Origin: Psychrobacter sp. JCM 18901
GTDB lineage: Bacteria > Pseudomonadota > Gammaproteobacteria > Pseudomonadales > Moraxellaceae
DNA length: 64,000 bases
Reading direction: 5' to 3'
Assembly (NCBI RefSeq): GCF_000586435.1
Contig: NZ_BAWH01000019.1
Span: 1-64,000 of the forward strand
The position numbers and the translations under genes were made by a program. Each line of letters starts with the position of its first letter. The first letter of the stretch is position 1. Positions 41,087-51,331 of the stretch are shown piece after piece. The notes beneath the pieces are model-generated. The model was not told where the DNA came from and ran no database searches. It saw nothing but the letters and a program-made list of their open reading frames with translations.

Positions 41087-41142
41087 GTCACTATAGATTT
41101 GAAAATAAGATTAAAATATAGTTAAAAACGACAGAGGTTGTT

Positions 41143-43608
41143 ATGAAAACAAAAAAATACTAAAGCCCATACTTATCAAGAAGTGCTGAGCACTGAAGGC
41201 ATGAGTTGCGCCTCGTGTGTCGGGCGTATCGAAAAACCATTAAAAAAATATTGAACATGTTGAAAACGCCGAGGTAAATCTTGCAACTGAAAAGGCGACT
41301 GTTTATTCATCGCAGCCTTTAGATGTTGCCCAGTTAAACAAAGCGGTAGAGCGCGCAGGCTATAAAGTGACTGAAACCAAGCCTATCGAGCTATCTATAG
41401 AAGGCATGAGCTGTGCCTCTTGCGTTGGACGAGTAGAAAAATCCTTAGCCAAAGTCGCTGGCGTGCAACAAGCCACAGTAAACCTTGCGACTGAACGCGC
41501 TTGGATTAAAGGCGATGCTCAAATAAAAACGAGTGAATTGATTGAGGCCGTTAAAAAAAGCGGGCTACGAGGCCAAACTGGTAGAACAAGACCAAAGTGA
41601 TCGACAAGATAAGAAAGCCACGGAGCAAAATCAGCTTAAACGAGATTTGGGACTTTCTGCGCTGTTGTCACTGCCCGTATTCATTTTAGCAATGGGTTCG
41701 CATATGATTCCCGCCTTTCATATGTGGGTGGTGAATAACCTTGGCACTCAGCAAAGTTGGCTAATACAGTTTGTCTTGACCACATTGGTACTACTCTTTC
41801 CAGGCCGACGCTTTTATCAAAAAGGTGTGCCAGCCTTATTACGTTTTGCGCCAGATATGAATTCGCTAGTAGCGATTGGTACCATCGCAGCGTATGGCTT
41901 TTCTCTGATAGCGACTTTTATCCCGCAAGCGTTACCTGAAGGCACGGTGCACGTCTATTACGAAGCCGCTGCATGATTGTGAGCTTGATTTTATTAGGAC
42001 GCTATTTTGAAGCAAAAGCTAAAGGTCGTACTTCTGGGGCCATTCAGCATTTAGTAGGCATGCAGGCAAAGACGGCCCGTGTACAGAAAGATGGCAAAAT
42101 CATTGAAATCCCTGTAGAAAACGTCACCGCACAAATGATCGTTGAGATTCGTCCAGGCGAGCGTGTGCCTATCGATGGCGAAGTCGTTGACGGTCACAGT
42201 TATATTGATGAATCTATGATTACTGGTGAACCTGTCCCTGTGAAAAAAACAAGCAGGCGATCAAGTGGTCGGCGGTACTATCAATCAAAATGGCACCGTG
42301 AATATTCGAGCCACGGCCATTGGTGAAGATTCTGTATTGGCGCAAATCATTCGTATGGTAGAACAAGCCCAAGGCTCTAAATTACCAATTCAAGCATTGG
42401 TGGATAAAGTCACCCTGTGGTTTGTACCAGCCGTGATGTTTTTATCAGCATTGACCTTTATAGTTTGGTTGATTTTTGGCCCTGACCCTGCCTTAACCTT
42501 TGGTTTAATCAATGCGGTTGCCGTGCTCATTATAGCCTGCCCTTGTGCAATGGGATTGGCCACTCCCACCTCTATTATGGTCGGCACGGGACGTGGTGCA
42601 GAATTAGGTGTGCTATTCCGTAAAGGTGAAGCGCTACAAATGCTTCAGGATGTGAGCGTAGTGGCCGTTGATAAAACAGGCACATTGACTGAAGGCAAAC
42701 CTACCTTAACGGATTTCCAAGTCCAACAAGGGTTTGAGAAAGAACAAGTCCTACGTATGGTGGCATCGGTTGAAGCAAAATCTGAGCATCCCATTGCCTT
42801 AGCCATTGTACAAGCCGCAGAACAACAGAGTATTCAACTGCTGCCTATCACTGATTTTGAGGCGATGACAGGTTTGGGTATTCAAGCAAACGTGGCAGGA
42901 CAAGTGATTCACATTGGCGCGGATCGTTATATGCAACAATTGGGTCTTGATGTTACGCCTTTTGAACAAGATGCGCTACGTTTGGGGCAAGAAGGTAAAA
43001 CCCCACTCTATGTCTCTATTGATCAGCAATTGGCCGCTATCATTGCCGTTGCCGACCCTATTAAAGAGACGACTCATGCCGCCATCGCCGCACTACATCA
43101 GTTGGGCTTAAAAGTAGCCATGATTACAGGTGATAATCGCCATACAGCCCAAGCGATTGCCGCAAAATTAAATATCGATCAGGTAGTGGCAGAAGTGTTG
43201 CCTGAAGGAAAAGTGGATGCAGTACGCCAGTTGCAAGAACAATATGGCCGAGTGGCATTTGTTGGCGATGGTATCAATGATGCCCCTGCATTGGCTCAAT
43301 CCGATGTTGGATTGGCCATAGGTACAGGCACAGATGTGGCGATTGAGGCGGCTGAAGTGGTGCTAATGTCAGGTAGTCTGCAAGGTGTGCCCACCGCGAT
43401 TGCATTGAGCAAAGCCACCATCAGTAATATCAGACAAAATCTGGCTTGGGCATTTATTTATAATGTTGCTTTGATCCCGATTGCCGCAGGTGTCTTGTAT
43501 CCCGCATTTGGTATCCTGCTCTCACCCATTTTTGCGGCAGGTGCAATGGCGCTGTCTTCCGTTTTCGTATTGGGTAATGCGTTACGCCTCAAGTACTTCA
43601 AAGTATAG
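41143..43608 (+). CDS. copA: Cu(I)-exporting P-type ATPase (five frameshifts)
   Basis: A P1B-type ATPase in the inner membrane. Two N-terminal metal-binding domains each have G-M-S-C-A-S-C (near residues 17 and 87). Then come A-C-P-C-A in the transport helix near 465, D-K-T-G-T-L-T near 508, and G-D-G-I-N-D-A-P-A near 707. Five breaks occur: 7-A runs near 41151, 41229, 41554 and 42245 that need 6, and a missing C near 41975 (A-A-A-M-I-V-S-L). Corrected length is 820 residues, right for the family. It pumps Cu(I) to the periplasm for the multicopper oxidase. CueR follows. Confidence 0.93.
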
Positions 43609-43730
43609 TCAGCGAACTACTAAACCGCTACAGAGTGAATATAGAACCGTAAAGGATATCCATATAGTTTAAACCTTAATGGTTAAACCCTTTTGTTATT
43701 TGAGTCCCTTTTTAAGTTAGGAGGATAAAT

Positions 43731-44123
43731 ATGAATATTGGTCAAGCATCAAAGCAATCAGGTATCTCTACCAAAATGATTCGCTACTATGAGCAGATTG
43801 GCTTGCTAGAAACCGTAAATCGCTCGAACTCAGGGTATCGTTTGTATTCTAAAGACGATATAGACGACCTATGCTTTTTAAGACATTCTCGTGACTTGGG
43901 GTTCTCATCCAAGCAAATGAAAGAGTTATTGTATCTGCGCAAAAATGCCAATCGTCAGAGTGCAGATGTTAAGCAACTGACACAAGAGCACATTGAAACG
44001 TTAAACCAAAAAATAACCCAATTGCAGGAGATGGTCGACTCTCTACAGAATTCTTTTGATCATTGCGCAGGCGATGATAATGCAGAGTGCGCTATTTTAG
44101 AGGATCTTGGGCAGGGTCAATAA
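43731..44123 (+). CDS. cueR: CueR-type copper-responsive MerR regulator
   Basis: An intact 130-residue MerR protein: N-I-G-Q-A-S-K-Q-S-G-I-S-T-K-M-I-R-Y-Y-E in the winged helix, a long coiled dimer helix, and the Cu(I)-binding pair of Cys at residues 112 and 120 (C-A-G-D-D-N-A-E-C), spaced as in CueR. GGAGG lies before the ATG. It follows the copper ATPase by 122 bases on the same strand and probably activates the ATPase promoter. Confidence 0.93.
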   Translation: MNIGQASKQSGISTKMIRYYEQIGLLETVNRSNSGYRLYSKDDIDDLCFLRHSRDLGFSSKQMKELLYLRKNANRQSADVKQLTQEHIETLNQKITQLQEMVDSLQNSFDHCAGDDNAECAILEDLGQGQ

Positions 44124-44137
44124 AGTAAATGAGTTAG

Positions 44138-44768
44138 TTATACATTTTTTTGCTAACCATACCTTATGGGTTTTGTTTTCAGGAATTAGCCCTTTGCTTA
44201 CAAGTCCTTTTAAACATCCAAATCTGGAGTGACCTTCGACCAAATGTAACCCATAATCTAACTCATAATCTAACTCAAGAAAAAGTGGTGCTCTTTTCCA
44301 CGTGCGATTATGCTCCCAGTACATTACAGTCTGTTTTGTATGCCCAATTAGTTTCCAGTCTGAATCTATAGAAACGCCACAAGACTTTATATAGCAGGTA
44401 TTTACCCACTCTTGAAAACCAGGAAAAACTGTAGCACATGATATTTCGTCAAAGGTGACACTAATAAGCTCCCAACTTAAATTATAAATGTCTAATTCAG
44501 AGTATTGTTCTTGAAACTGATCTTTACGTCCATGATCTCGATAGAACTGTTCTAACACATCTCTTGGTGTATTAGGCAGTTTCAAGATCAGTTCGTCAAT
44601 ATCTATATTTCCTGCTTGATCTGAATGAAGACCCATCAAATCTTTAAATTTCAAAATTACCTCACAATGCAGATTTCGGAACGTGTATGTAGACGTAATG
44701 ATTCTCATACTATAAAGGTCACTTGATGTACTCATAAAAGGAGTTAATTTGCATTGAGTACCTCTCAT
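44138..44768 (-). CDS. Hypothetical protein, about 209 aa (3' frameshift)
   Basis: No signal peptide or membrane segment. The C-terminal half has the stretch L-H-L-V-E-G-H-S-R-F-G-C-L-K-G-L, which recalls the ParB/Srx-like G-E/H-H-R motif, then H-K-V-W-L-A-K. As written the frame runs over the cueR stop; reading the 7-T run at 44144-44150 as 6 gives N-V and a stop at 44138, removing the overlap. Upstream ATGs at 44733 and 44706 are possible starts. The function is unknown. Confidence 0.6.
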
Positions 44769-44823
44769 ACCCCAAATAAGCTGACTAGCACACTTCCCTT
44801 ATATCAACGCTCATTTCCTACTT

Positions 44824-45746
44824 TTATCCTCTCAACAAAAAGTCTACGGCGGCTTTTACTTTTGGTACTAGATAGCGCTGCTTTTGATACAGCAGATATA
44901 CGGCCATATCAGCGTGCTGCGTGATTGCTAATGGATGCTCAAATTTAATCTCTTGCAATGCCCCTGACTCAAGATATGAGGATAGTGCCCATCGAGTGGA
45001 CATCAAAATCCCTTCACCATCACAAGCCTTTTTGGCAAGCCATGGTCCGTTGTTTGAAATTGCCACTGTTGGTCCTGATACATCATGCCACTGATCGTCC
45101 ACATAGCAGAGCCAAGGCGTTGGCCCGTTTGGGGCTTTGAAATACAGGCCTTTATGTTCTTTTAACTCCATCACATGGTTGGGTGTACCATGCATCTCCA
45201 AATAACTGGGCGACGCAACGGGAATAAACCATTGTCCATGAGCCTAATGGCAAGCACTCGCTCATTTGGTGCATAACCCCCGCGAATCGCAATATCGACA
45301 TCGTCACGTCCTAATGCTGATAGCTCATCACTGAGACTGACATCCAATACAATCTCTGGTATAACTTACCAAACTCATCCAACAGTGGTAGCAGTATTTT
45401 TTTCACCAAAACCCACCATAGAGCTGATGCGTAACCGTCCCATCGGCGTCGTTTGATAACTGCGTACTGTTTCTTTGCTTTGCTCGATCTGATCTAGTAC
45501 TTGCTGCATATCGTCATAATAAACCTGCCCTACTTCGGTCAATTTAACGATTCGGGTCGAACGCTTTAACAGTGTCGCGCCCAAGCTCTTTTCTAAATCA
45601 GATACTCGTCTTGATAGTGAGGATGGCGGCACTTTGAATGCATTTGCTGCCTTAGTAAAACTGCCTGTTTCTACGACTTTGCTGAAATACTTGATGGCAC
45701 GTAATTGATCCAACTGACCTCTCCATTTAGATGAATGTGTGAGCAT
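44824..45746 (-). CDS. LysR-family regulator (three frameshifts)
   Basis: A CrgA/DmlR-type LysR: Q-L-R-A-I-K-Y-F-S-K-V-V near residue 14, S-F-T-K-A-A-N-A-F-K-V-P-P-S-S-L-S-R in the recognition helix. A 7-A run near 45398-45404 (T on the coding strand) read as 6 gives G-E-K-I-L-L-P-L-L-D-E-F. Restoring C near 45366 gives Y-P-E-I-V-L-D-V-S-L-S-D-E, and C near 45225 gives L-F-P-V-A-S-P-S-Y-L-E. Joined length is 307 residues. Its target is perhaps the GST/dehydrogenase pair across the MITE. Confidence 0.85.
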
Positions 45747-45835
45747 TTTCGCTTTATTATTGTCTTAAAAGCAATAGTGATTCACGTTATTCCTTATATA
45801 TAACCACATTAAAACCAGTAATAATGTGTTTAAGT

Positions 45836-46119
45836 TAGGGCGTGCTTGATATTCGACCATGGCACTGACAGAGACTATTTTTTTAGACAGTTCGACGTTA
45901 AAAATAGTAAGTTTAGTCATTCTAAGCGTCTATGTTTTAACAATGAAGTGGCAAAAAAATAGTCCTGTCTCCTTCTGTTTATATTGGAGCTGATGCTAAA
46001 ACTGCCCCATACTGTGTTGTAAATCTAGTTAAGGCACGAGCATTACCGTCGTTTTACGCCTTGTCTGGAACCGTTTTAGCAATCAGCAGTGCCTATTTGT
46101 GAATATCAAACACGCCCTA
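45836..46119. mobile_element. MITE-like element, family A copy 2
   Basis: A 280-bp element with inverted ends GGGCGTGCTTGATATTC and GAATATCAAACACGCCC and TA on each side. Its interior shares several blocks with 8263-8528 (GCTGATGCTAAAA, CTAGTTAAGG, TTTTAGCAATCAGCAG). It lies between a LysR gene and a GST gene, so it may carry promoter or terminator activity. Confidence 0.78.
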
Positions 46120-46179
46120 AACGTTGCAATGAAAACACGATTAAAGATAACTTTTACGTCAACAATGGAAGAATGACTT

Positions 46180-46857
46180 ATGATTACTTTGCACGGCTTT
46201 GCTGCAAGCAACTATTACAACATAGTAAAACACGCTCTTTTATATAAGGGCGTTCCATTTCAAGAGGACCTTTTGTACGCTGGTAGTGATGATCTACTAA
46301 CCGTTAGTCCAGTGGGTAAAGTACCTGTGATCACCATGCCTGACGGTTTTAATCTGTCAGAATCCAACGTGATTTGTGACTTCCTTGAAGAAACATATCC
46401 TGAAAAGCCACTATATCCTGCCGATGCAGCAGAACGCGCGACTGTACGTCAGATTATGAAAATAGCAGAGCTGTATTTTGAGCTACCAAGTCGTCGTCTG
46501 ATTCCATATGTATTTTCTGGTACTCAAGCACCTAACGCAGTCAAAGAGGAAGTCCGTCAAGTATTAGGCCGCGGTATTATTGCTATTAATCGCTTATGTC
46601 AATTTTCGCCTTGGATTGCAGGCGAGCAATTCACCATGGCTGACATCTATGTGCATCACGTCAACACTATTGTCAACGCTTTTGGAGCGACTCAGCTTGA
46701 GTGGGATGTACTGGCAGAAGTGGACGGCATGAAAGAATGGAACAAAGCCATGAGTGAAACTGACATTGCAAAAAGCGTTCAGGCAGACAGTCAAGCAAAC
46801 ATGCCTGAGTTTATGCAACACGTTAAAGCTCAAATCCAAGCCGCAAACGCTAAATAA
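46180..46857 (+). CDS. Glutathione S-transferase
   Basis: An intact 225-residue GST. The thioredoxin-fold N-domain has N-Y-Y-N-I-V-K-H-A-L-L near residues 11-21 with Tyr/Ser as possible activators of glutathione, V-P-V-I near 54 (the cis-Pro) and E-S-N-V-I near 68. The all-helical C-domain has the usual F-T-M-A-D-I-Y near 148. It is next to a zinc-type dehydrogenase and divergent in part from a LysR gene; detoxification is likely. Confidence 0.9.
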   Translation: MITLHGFAASNYYNIVKHALLYKGVPFQEDLLYAGSDDLLTVSPVGKVPVITMPDGFNLSESNVICDFLEETYPEKPLYPADAAERATVRQIMKIAELYFELPSRRLIPYVFSGTQAPNAVKEEVRQVLGRGIIAINRLCQFSPWIAGEQFTMADIYVHHVNTIVNAFGATQLEWDVLAEVDGMKEWNKAMSETDIAKSVQADSQANMPEFMQHVKAQIQAANAK

Positions 46858-46985
46858 TATATAGCGATGTGGTCACTAAAAATGAGCCACATTAAGAAAA
46901 TTACTAAAATTCAATAACCTAAAGAACAGCCAATACCATAAAGGGATTGGTCAAAAAAATCTAACTATTTGCAGGAGCAAATCTT

Positions 46986-48113
46986 ATGACCGATAAAAAT
47001 AAACAACTGGTTTCAACCATCAGTGATGACAACAAATTAACCCTGTCTTTAAAAGACATCGAGATGCCGCAACCCGGTGCTGACGAAGTTGTCGTTCGCA
47101 TGGAAGCCATGCCATTGAACCCCTCTGATTTTGGTGTGATGTTCAGCGCCGCTGATATGTCAACCGCTGTACAATCAGGCACTGATGACAGCCCGATCAT
47201 TACTGCTGATGTGCCTGCGAAATTCATGCCATCACTCAAAACGCGGGTAAATAAAGACACCCCTGTCGGCAATGAAGGCGCTGGTACAGTCGTCGCAGCA
47301 GGCTCATCAGAAGCCGCACAAGCACTCATGGGCAAAATGGTTGCAGTGATTGGTGGCGGTACATATCGTCAATACCACTGTGTCAATGTAAGGAGCTGCA
47401 TAGAAATGCAAGACGGCACGACAGCTACCGAGGCTGCATCGTCTTTTGTAAACCCGCTCACTTCACTGGCAATGGTCGAAACCATGCGCGCTGAAGGCCA
47501 CAAAGCCATCGTACATGCAGCAGCCGCTTCTAGCCTTGGTCAAATGCTAAACCGTATCTGTATGGCAGACGGTGTTGATTTGGTGAATATCGTACGTAAA
47601 GATTCGCAAGAAAAGCTATTGCGCGATATGGGCGCAAAGTATGTGGTGAACTCAAGCAGCGAGACGTTCCTTGCTGATTTGACCGCCGCGATTACTGAAA
47701 CAGGCGCTACGATTTCGTTTGACCCTATCGGTGGCGGTAAGCTCACCAGCGATATTCTAAACTGTATGGAAGCAGCTATCACTCGTGACGTAGAAGAATA
47801 CAGCGTCTATGGCTCAAATACCTTTAAACAAGCTTATATTTATGGCGCCTTAGACCGTGGTCCGATTACCTTAAACCGTAACTTTGGTTTTGCGTGGGGT
47901 GTGAATGGTTTCCTACTGTTCAATGCACTAGGCAAACTGGGCACTAAAACTGTCGTGAAAATGCGTCAACGTGTGGCAGAAGAAATCACCACCACCTTTG
48001 CGAGCAGCTATACGCATGAAGTGACCCTAGAAGAAGCGCTACAGTTAAAATCAATCGCCGCTTACGGTAAACAGGCGACTGGTGAGAAGTACTTGATCAA
48101 GCCTCAAGCTTAA
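46986..48113 (+). CDS. Zinc-binding-type dehydrogenase (MDR superfamily)
   Basis: An intact 375-residue MDR enzyme, catalytic domain first (P-L-N-P-S-D-F near residue 42, G-N-E-G-A-G-T-V near 97), then a Rossmann domain with A-A-A-A-S-S-L-G-Q in place of the classical Gly motif. The Cys ligands of zinc ADHs are missing, so it is probably a zinc-free oxidoreductase. GGAG lies 8 bases before the ATG. A terminator follows. Confidence 0.85.
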   Translation: MTDKNKQLVSTISDDNKLTLSLKDIEMPQPGADEVVVRMEAMPLNPSDFGVMFSAADMSTAVQSGTDDSPIITADVPAKFMPSLKTRVNKDTPVGNEGAGTVVAAGSSEAAQALMGKMVAVIGGGTYRQYHCVNVRSCIEMQDGTTATEAASSFVNPLTSLAMVETMRAEGHKAIVHAAAASSLGQMLNRICMADGVDLVNIVRKDSQEKLLRDMGAKYVVNSSSETFLADLTAAITETGATISFDPIGGGKLTSDILNCMEAAITRDVEEYSVYGSNTFKQAYIYGALDRGPITLNRNFGFAWGVNGFLLFNALGKLGTKTVVKMRQRVAEEITTTFASSYTHEVTLEEALQLKSIAAYGKQATGEKYLIKPQA

Positions 48114-48140
48114 TAATTGTTTGAAGCATAATATAGAAAT

Positions 48141-48174
48141 AAAAAAGCAGATATTCTAGGATGTCTGCTTTTTT
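48141..48174 (+). terminator. Rho-independent terminator
   Basis: A stem of about 12 bp (AAAAAAGCAGAT at 48141-48152 with its near complement at 48163-48174), a short loop and a T run. It ends the dehydrogenase transcript. Confidence 0.8.
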
Positions 48175-48376
48175 ATGTCTGACTAAAAGTCATCGTCACC
48201 TCGCATTTACTCACAATTTGTATAGACCTCATCAGAAAAACCATGCAATACCTATACTCGAACAAGGCAACCAGATGCCAAAAGTAATCAATTAACATTA
48301 TTACTAAACTTTTGGTTGCATCTACTCCTTATTACGCCTAGTATTTCGTCCCTTTAAATAACTCTATTTCTCAAAA

Positions 48377-48483
48377 TATAGCTGATTCAGTTTGAAAGAG
48401 AGACAAGGCAACCAAGCGCAGATGTAACTGTGATACTTCAAGTGAGGTTAACGCTGTCACTCTTTTATAGAGAATTGACTATA
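48377..48483. repeat. Family C repeat, copy 3
   Basis: A 107-bp element ending GACTATA, close to the complement of copy 1 (23643-23748), including the block AGGTTAACGCTGT. It lies just upstream of the homocysteine methyltransferase gene and may affect its expression. Confidence 0.78.
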
Positions 48484-48527
48484 GAGTCTTAGTAGATGTA
48501 CCTATTCACTATAAAGAGGGACTTATT

Positions 48528-49499
48528 ATGTCAATTGACGCAATCACAATTATTGACGGCGGCTTGGGTCGAGAGCTAGCCAAACGTGGCGCACCATTTC
48601 GTCAGCCTGAGTGGTCGGCGCTGGCAATGATAGAAGCGCCTGAGATCGTCCGTGACGTGCACCGCGCCTTTATCCAAAGCGGCGCAGCGGTAATCACCAC
48701 CAACAGCTATGCGCTCGTACCCTTTCATATTGGCGAAGAGCGTTTTGCCAATCAAGCGCAAGCGTTGGCTACCTCAGCAGGCGAGATGGCGCGCGCTGCA
48801 GTCGAGATGGAAGGCCGCGACACTAAGATTGCAGGTTCCATCCCGCCACTATTCGGCTCATATCGTGCCGATTTGTTTGACGCGGATCACTTGGAAGATA
48901 TCGCCACGCCACTTATCAAAGGTTTGAGCGAATATGTGGATTTTTGGCTGGCAGAAACCCAAAGCCTAATCGCTGAATCTGTCGCTGTTCGCGAGCTACT
49001 GGACACGCTCGATACTAACAACAAACCATTATGGGTTTCATTCACCCTAGAAGACAGCGAGCATCTCGATGTACCACGCCTACGCTCAGGTGAGACGGTA
49101 AAAGAAGCCGTTACCAAAATGGCGGATATCAATGTAGAAGCAATCTTGTTTAACTGCTGTCAGCCAGAAGTGATTGACCAAGCGCTTGATGTAGCGCAAA
49201 GCGTGTTGCAAGACAAGGATGCCGCGCACATCAAACTTGGTGCGTATGCCAACGCCTTTCCACCACAACCAAAAGACGCTACAGCGAACGATGGCCTCGA
49301 TGAAGTGCGTGATGACCTAACCCCGCCTGCCTATCTGGTCTGGGCAAAAAAATGGCAAACCCAAGGCGCATCACTAATTGGCGGTTGCTGCGGTATTGGC
49401 CCAGAGCATATTCAGGCATTGAGCCAGCATTTCACAAGCACTTTGACAACAGCTACTTTAACAACAGATACTTTGACGACAGGCACCTCAACAAAATAG
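48528..49499 (+). CDS. mmuM: Homocysteine S-methyltransferase
   Basis: A 323-residue zinc enzyme that moves a methyl group from S-methylmethionine (or SAM) to homocysteine to give methionine. It begins I-I-D-G-G-L-G-R-E-L. Zinc Cys ligands are seen in F-N-C-C near residue 210 and G-G-C-C-G-I-G near 289. A Thr-rich low-complexity tail (S-T-L-T-T-A-T-L-T-T-D-T-L-T-T-G-T) of about 20 residues is unusual and may come from short-repeat expansion. An amino-acid transporter starts 17 bases later. Confidence 0.92.
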   Translation: MSIDAITIIDGGLGRELAKRGAPFRQPEWSALAMIEAPEIVRDVHRAFIQSGAAVITTNSYALVPFHIGEERFANQAQALATSAGEMARAAVEMEGRDTKIAGSIPPLFGSYRADLFDADHLEDIATPLIKGLSEYVDFWLAETQSLIAESVAVRELLDTLDTNNKPLWVSFTLEDSEHLDVPRLRSGETVKEAVTKMADINVEAILFNCCQPEVIDQALDVAQSVLQDKDAAHIKLGAYANAFPPQPKDATANDGLDEVRDDLTPPAYLVWAKKWQTQGASLIGGCCGIGPEHIQALSQHFTSTLTTATLTTDTLTTGTSTK

Positions 49500-49516
49500 A
49501 GATCGCACGATGCAAA

Positions 49517-50840
49517 ATGGACAAAAAAATTGGGCTAACCATGCTCACTGCCATCGTGTTTAGCTCGATGGTCGGTGCGGGTATTTTTAGCCTACCGCAA
49601 AACATGGCCGAAGTGGCAGGCGTGAACGCATCATTACAGCATGGATCATCACCGGCGTGGGTATTTTGTTCCTCGCGGGCTGCTTTTTACATTTATCACG
49701 CCTAAAGCCTGAACTGGATGGCGGTATTTATACCTATGCTAAAACAGGGTTTGGCGATTTGGCAGGCTTCTTTTCGGCATGGGGTTACTGGCTGTGTGCG
49801 ACGATTGGTGTGGTCGGTTACTTGGTCGTGGCGTTTGCCGCGCTGGGTAGCTTTATTGATACACCAACCAGTATTGTTTTTGGTGAAGGCAATACGCTAT
49901 GGGCGCTGGTCGGTGAATCTATCATTTTATGGCTGGTACATTATTTGGTACTGCGCGGCGTTAAGCAAGCGGCATTTATCAACTTGCTGGCGACTTTGGC
50001 AAAAAGCTTACCGCTCATTGCTTTTATTGTGTTTGCCTATTATGCCTTTGATATGCAGACCTTTAATGCTGACCGCGCGGGAACGACGTTGGACGTGCCC
50101 TTTATGGAGCAGGTCAAAGGGACAATGCTGATCACCCTATGGGTATTTACGGGTATCGAGGGCGCGATTGTCTTATCGCAGCGTGCCAAGAAACGCGCTG
50201 ATATCGGCCGCGCTACTTATATCGGTGTGTTGTGTGCGCTGGTGTTGTATGTTGCCATTACCCTGCTCTCTCTCGGATCATGAGCCGTGTGGATGTGGCG
50301 GCTCTCAGCAACCCATCGATGGCAGGTATCATGGCGCAAATGACGGGCGATGTGGGTAAATGGGTTATCAGTATTGGTCTTATCATCTCGGTATTAGCAT
50401 CTTACCTGAGCTGGATTCTCTACTCGGCTGAAGTGCCGTTTACCGCGGCGAAGTACAATGCGTTTCCACGTATATTTACCAAGCAAAACGCACAAGGCAC
50501 GCCAACGGCATCATTACTACTAACCAGTTTGACCGTGCAGCTGTGCTTACTGATGATCTTTTTGACCGGTAAAGGCTATAACACCTTGGTGATTATCTCC
50601 ACCTCGATGATTTTGATTCCTTACTTTTTGGTCGGGGCGTATTTGGTCAAAGTATCATTTGCACAATCAGAACGCTGGAGCATCAAAGCCATCGGTCTGG
50701 GCGCGAGTGTCTATGGTATCTGGCTAATTTATGCTGCTGGCGTGGATAACTTGCTGTTGTCCTTGCTGCTGTATATACCTGGTTTAGCGATTTTTTTATT
50801 ACAGCCGCTATCAGGCACGGCAGCAGTTAACATAATCTAG
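49517..50840 (+). CDS. APC-family amino-acid/polyamine antiporter (two frameshifts)
   Basis: A membrane transporter of about 12 helices. The first helix has F-S-S-M-V-G-A-G-I-F-S-L-P-Q-N, the APC signature. Restoring a G near 49640 gives N-A-S-L-A-A-W-I-I-T-G, and a C near 50276 gives L-S-L-G-I-M-S-R-V-D-V-A-A-L. Joined length is 441 residues, like ArcD/YdgI-type antiporters. It is probably transcribed with mmuM and may import S-methylmethionine or another amino acid; that link comes only from position. Confidence 0.87.
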
Positions 50841-50873
50841 CTGATCGATAGCTCTCTATGCTGACAATATAAA

Positions 50874-50906
50874 AGGTCCAAAAACGATGGTTTTTGGACC
50901 TCTTTT
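50874..50906 (+). terminator. Rho-independent terminator
   Basis: A perfect 12-bp stem (AGGTCCAAAAAC at 50874-50885 with GTTTTTGGACCT at 50890-50901), a 4-base loop and a T-rich tail, ending the transporter gene. Confidence 0.85.
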
Positions 50907-51118
50907 AGTAGCGGTAGCGGCTTCAGAATATATGCAATCAAAGAAACAACCGCAAATATCAAGTATTAAGTAGGGAAAGCCACTACATAGTCGTCTTTAT
51001 GCCATAGCTAAAACTTAGTCAATAACGCTTCAAAATCCTATAAAAAGATATATCTTATTGCCGAGACTCTAATTCGATCATCTCAGGGTAATCATTGGCG
51101 TACTGGTAACCATCTAAT

Positions 51119-51331
51119 CTATTGCAGACTTTGACTTTGACTTTGACTTTGACTTTGACTTTGACTTTGACTTTGACTTTGACTTTGACTTTGACTTTGA
51201 CTTTGACTTTGACTTTGACTTTGACTTTGACTTTGACCGAATAGATAAAGTTGATTTATTATGCGAGTCAACGCTAACAGTCGATCCAGATTATTATCTC
51301 GTTCGCAAAAAGAGTTCGTCATCATCATCAA
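51119..51331 (-). CDS. Possible small protein with Gln-Ser repeat tail
   Basis: A 70-codon frame: 32 ordinary residues followed by a run of Gln-Ser created by the hexanucleotide array, ending Leu-Gln. A six-base unit keeps the frame whatever the copy number. No ribosome site or family supports it, so it may simply be an open frame through a repeat. Confidence 0.25.
   Translation of the reverse strand: MMMMTNSFCERDNNLDRLLALTRIINQLYLFGQSQSQSQSQSQSQSQSQSQSQSQSQSQSQSQSQSQSLQ
51127..51237. repeat. GACTTT hexanucleotide array, 18.5 copies
   Basis: A pure six-base tandem repeat of 111 bases with no interruptions. On the minus strand one frame reads Gln-Ser repeatedly within a 70-codon frame (51119-51331, starting M-M-M-M-T-N-S-F). 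Perfect long arrays of this kind are prone to change in copy number. Whether it is coding is unknown. Confidence 0.95.

Noticed and set aside
40729..41142. DarT1 toxin next to the NADAR gene
   Set aside because: No frame of sufficient length or with ADP-ribosyltransferase-like motifs is present in this interval.
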